Shown: positions 7,533 through 8,968 of the stretch, piece after piece | Position numbering within the stretch: the stretch's first letter is position 1 | Layout: each line of letters opens with the position of its first letter | DNA from: an uncultured bacterium | GTDB taxonomy: Bacteria; Patescibacteria; JAEDAM01; Absconditabacterales; Absconditicoccaceae | Assembly (NCBI GenBank): GCA_937950065.1 | Contig: CALFEN010000274.1 | Span: forward strand, 1 to 8,968 | Length of the DNA stretch: 8,968 bases | Direction of reading: 5' to 3' | Notes under the pieces: generated by a model | The model's input: the letters and a program-made list of their open reading frames with translations, nothing else | Databases searched by the model: none | What the model was told of the DNA's origin: nothing | Position numbers and translations under genes: made by a program

Positions 7533-7757
7533 TTATGGTTGATAAGGTAAAAGACATGCACAACAGACAAAAATAATGCCTGTAATAAGTGCTACCTTTT
7601 TCAAAGTTGTTTCTATAGATTTCTTACTACCATATTCATTTGATCAAGCTTGACCACCAATACCAAAACCAAGTCATCATTTTGGGCTCATCAACAAAAC
7701 TGATCATATAAACAAAATACCTGTTATCAACAATAATCATATCAATAAATATCTCAT
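7533..7757 (-). CDS. secG: Preprotein translocase subunit SecG
   Basis: SecG is the small membrane partner of SecYE that assists SecA-driven export. The 74-residue product has two hydrophobic helices (about 3-23 and 55-70) joined by the Gly-rich cytoplasmic loop typical of SecG: LLMSPKGGLGFGIGGQAGSN, then EYGSKKSIETTLKK. Several loop glycines, including the PKGG pair, are TGA, so the gene is unreadable with the standard code. The C-terminus is short, ending LLPYQP. The start is the ATG that gives the usual SecG length; no Shine-Dalgarno sequence is visible. The solute-binding protein gene follows after one base, and 86 AT-rich bases separate secG from the unknown gene upstream. Confidence 0.88.
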
Positions 7758-7843
7758 TTTTTTAGTTTAATAATAAAATTATATAAAATATACTTTTAAT
7801 GATTTTTATATTTTTTTCAACTTGAATTTTAGTTTTTTTAATA

Positions 7844-8968
7844 TTATTTTAATTTTTCCTGTATTTCAGAAATTCTTTGTCTCACATGATCAATCCTTCA
7901 CTTAAATCCATCATTTCCCTGCAACATAGATAATAAATAATCTATTCAATATCTATTACTAAAATACTTTGTATAATCTCGAAAATTTTTCCCTCCCCAA
8001 AAAAATAGTAGTCTATATTTTTGTGAAAGCAAAACTTCAAGATTAGCATTTCCTCAATCAAAGTTTTTATTCTCTATCATATTTTTAAAATAATTTTTTA
8101 AGATGATTTCAGTCTCTTCATAATTGAACAAATATCAATTCTCTTTTAGGGGAATTTCTATCACATATTCCGACATATCTGGGATATTCCACTCTACTGC
8201 ATAATATTCTGCTTTCATGGTGTTTGACAATATTTTATCAAAATCTATATTATCCTGAAAATCTTTTTTTATAAAATTTTTATATTGTTCAGGGATATCC
8301 ATATTATCAAGCATATATATTATATTTTTCATATGAGTTTCTAACAATGTAATTCATATCACTGTAGAAGGAATTCCTCATTTTGATTCCAAAAATTTTT
8401 TAGCAAATTTATAGTTTGTAGAAAGCATATCAGTACATTTATCGTAGTCTTTGATATAACAATTATAAAAAGCATAAACTTCTATATCTCTAAAAAAGTC
8501 CTGCATTCATTTGATACCAAAAGGCAAAGACTTATATCATACTCCACTTTGCAATTCATACTTTTCAACTATGTCTTTATATTTAGGATAATATTCATCC
8601 AAAAGCCTAAAATATGGTTCAAATGCTATATTCTTTTCTTTTATAGTATCATAAAGTTGATCAGGTGTGGCTTCATAATCTTTATGTTCATAAGACATAG
8701 CCGAAATCTGTTTTTCATTTGCTATCAAATTTAAAAAGGTTCGAGATGTGTAATTTTTTCGGTTTTGCTCCGTCCTAAAACATCCATTCAATTCTCAACA
8801 AATACACATATTTCAAGTCCAATTATTTTTTGCATTAGATTTCAATATACAATTCTCGTCTTTTTCATATTTTTGTTTAAGATCTCCTATTATACTTTCC
8901 TTTTCTAAATAGAGATTTTCAAATAAAATTTTTATCCAAATCTTTCGGTTTTCTTTATTGTTATCTTC
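7844..8968 (-). CDS. Uncharacterised, mostly helical protein (5' end outside window)
   Basis: The minus-strand frame is open from the window edge for 374 codons to TAA at 7846-7844, through several TGA codons read as Gly. I do not recognise the family. Visible features: a Cys group MCICGELNGC near visible residues 54-63, after a segment with an earlier Cys; predominantly helical sequence rich in Lys, Glu, Tyr and Asn; a segment DYDKCTDMLSTNYKFAKKFL followed by GIPSTVIGITLLETHMKNI. That segment is reminiscent of helical-repeat proteins in which a run of helices ends in a hydrophobic L-V/T-G-I-x-x-L stretch. The C-terminus is a charged helix (RIDHVRQRISEIQEKLK). No membrane helix is seen in the visible part, but the missing N-terminus could contain a signal or anchor. 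It precedes secG by 86 bases on the same strand and may belong to the same transcript. Confidence 0.65.

Noticed and set aside
7758..7843. Promoter for secG in the 86-base gap
   Set aside because: Only loose TTGAAA and TATA-like strings with wrong spacing; not distinguishable from AT-rich background.
8549..8734. Plus-strand ORF of 61 codons with membrane-like sequence
   Set aside because: Antisense shadow of the unknown gene upstream of secG.

Overview
The window looks like a genome fragment of a candidate phyla radiation (Patescibacteria) bacterium of the Gracilibacteria / Absconditabacteria (SR1) type. It is very AT-rich (apart from the first ~331 bases), and its genes read through only if UGA is glycine (NCBI code 25). 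Read with the standard code, every larger gene breaks into pieces at TGA. Read with TGA as Gly, nine continuous genes appear, and TGA fills the glycine of catalytic motifs: SHGC in an L,D-transpeptidase, CPIGC, GMGEPL and ACGQL in RlmN, and LDG in an M50 protease. All nine genes end in TAA or TAG. One CGA and one CGG codon sit where tryptophan is expected, which hints at a second reassignment and would favour Absconditabacteria.

Layout. Bases 1-331 are a much more GC-rich fragment of an FGGY sugar kinase (minus strand) that stops abruptly at an AT-rich boundary; a chimeric join is likely. Bases 366-3424 (plus strand) hold a tight run of three genes: an alpha-helical repeat protein, a secreted L,D-transpeptidase and the 23S rRNA/tRNA adenine methyltransferase RlmN. 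Bases 3425-3806 are non-coding and hold a hairpin terminator, a promoter candidate and a 20-bp perfect palindrome placed like an operator. Bases 3807-4595 (plus strand) hold a possible 32-codon peptide, an unrecognised 80-aa protein and a 144-aa protein resembling Sak3-like phage single-strand annealing proteins.

Bases 4596-4770 separate the convergent gene sets and carry an 18-bp inverted repeat, so each set has the same 18-nt sequence just after its last stop codon. From 8968 down to 4771 (minus strand) lie a 5'-truncated unknown helical protein, secG, a large membrane-anchored family 5 solute-binding protein with an inserted domain, and an M50 (site-2 protease-like) membrane metalloprotease.

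Functionally the recognisable genes concern the cell envelope (peptidoglycan cross-linking, Sec export, peptide binding, intramembrane proteolysis) and translation (RlmN). The Sak3-like module points to DNA recombination. No rRNA, tRNA, CRISPR array or transposase is visible.
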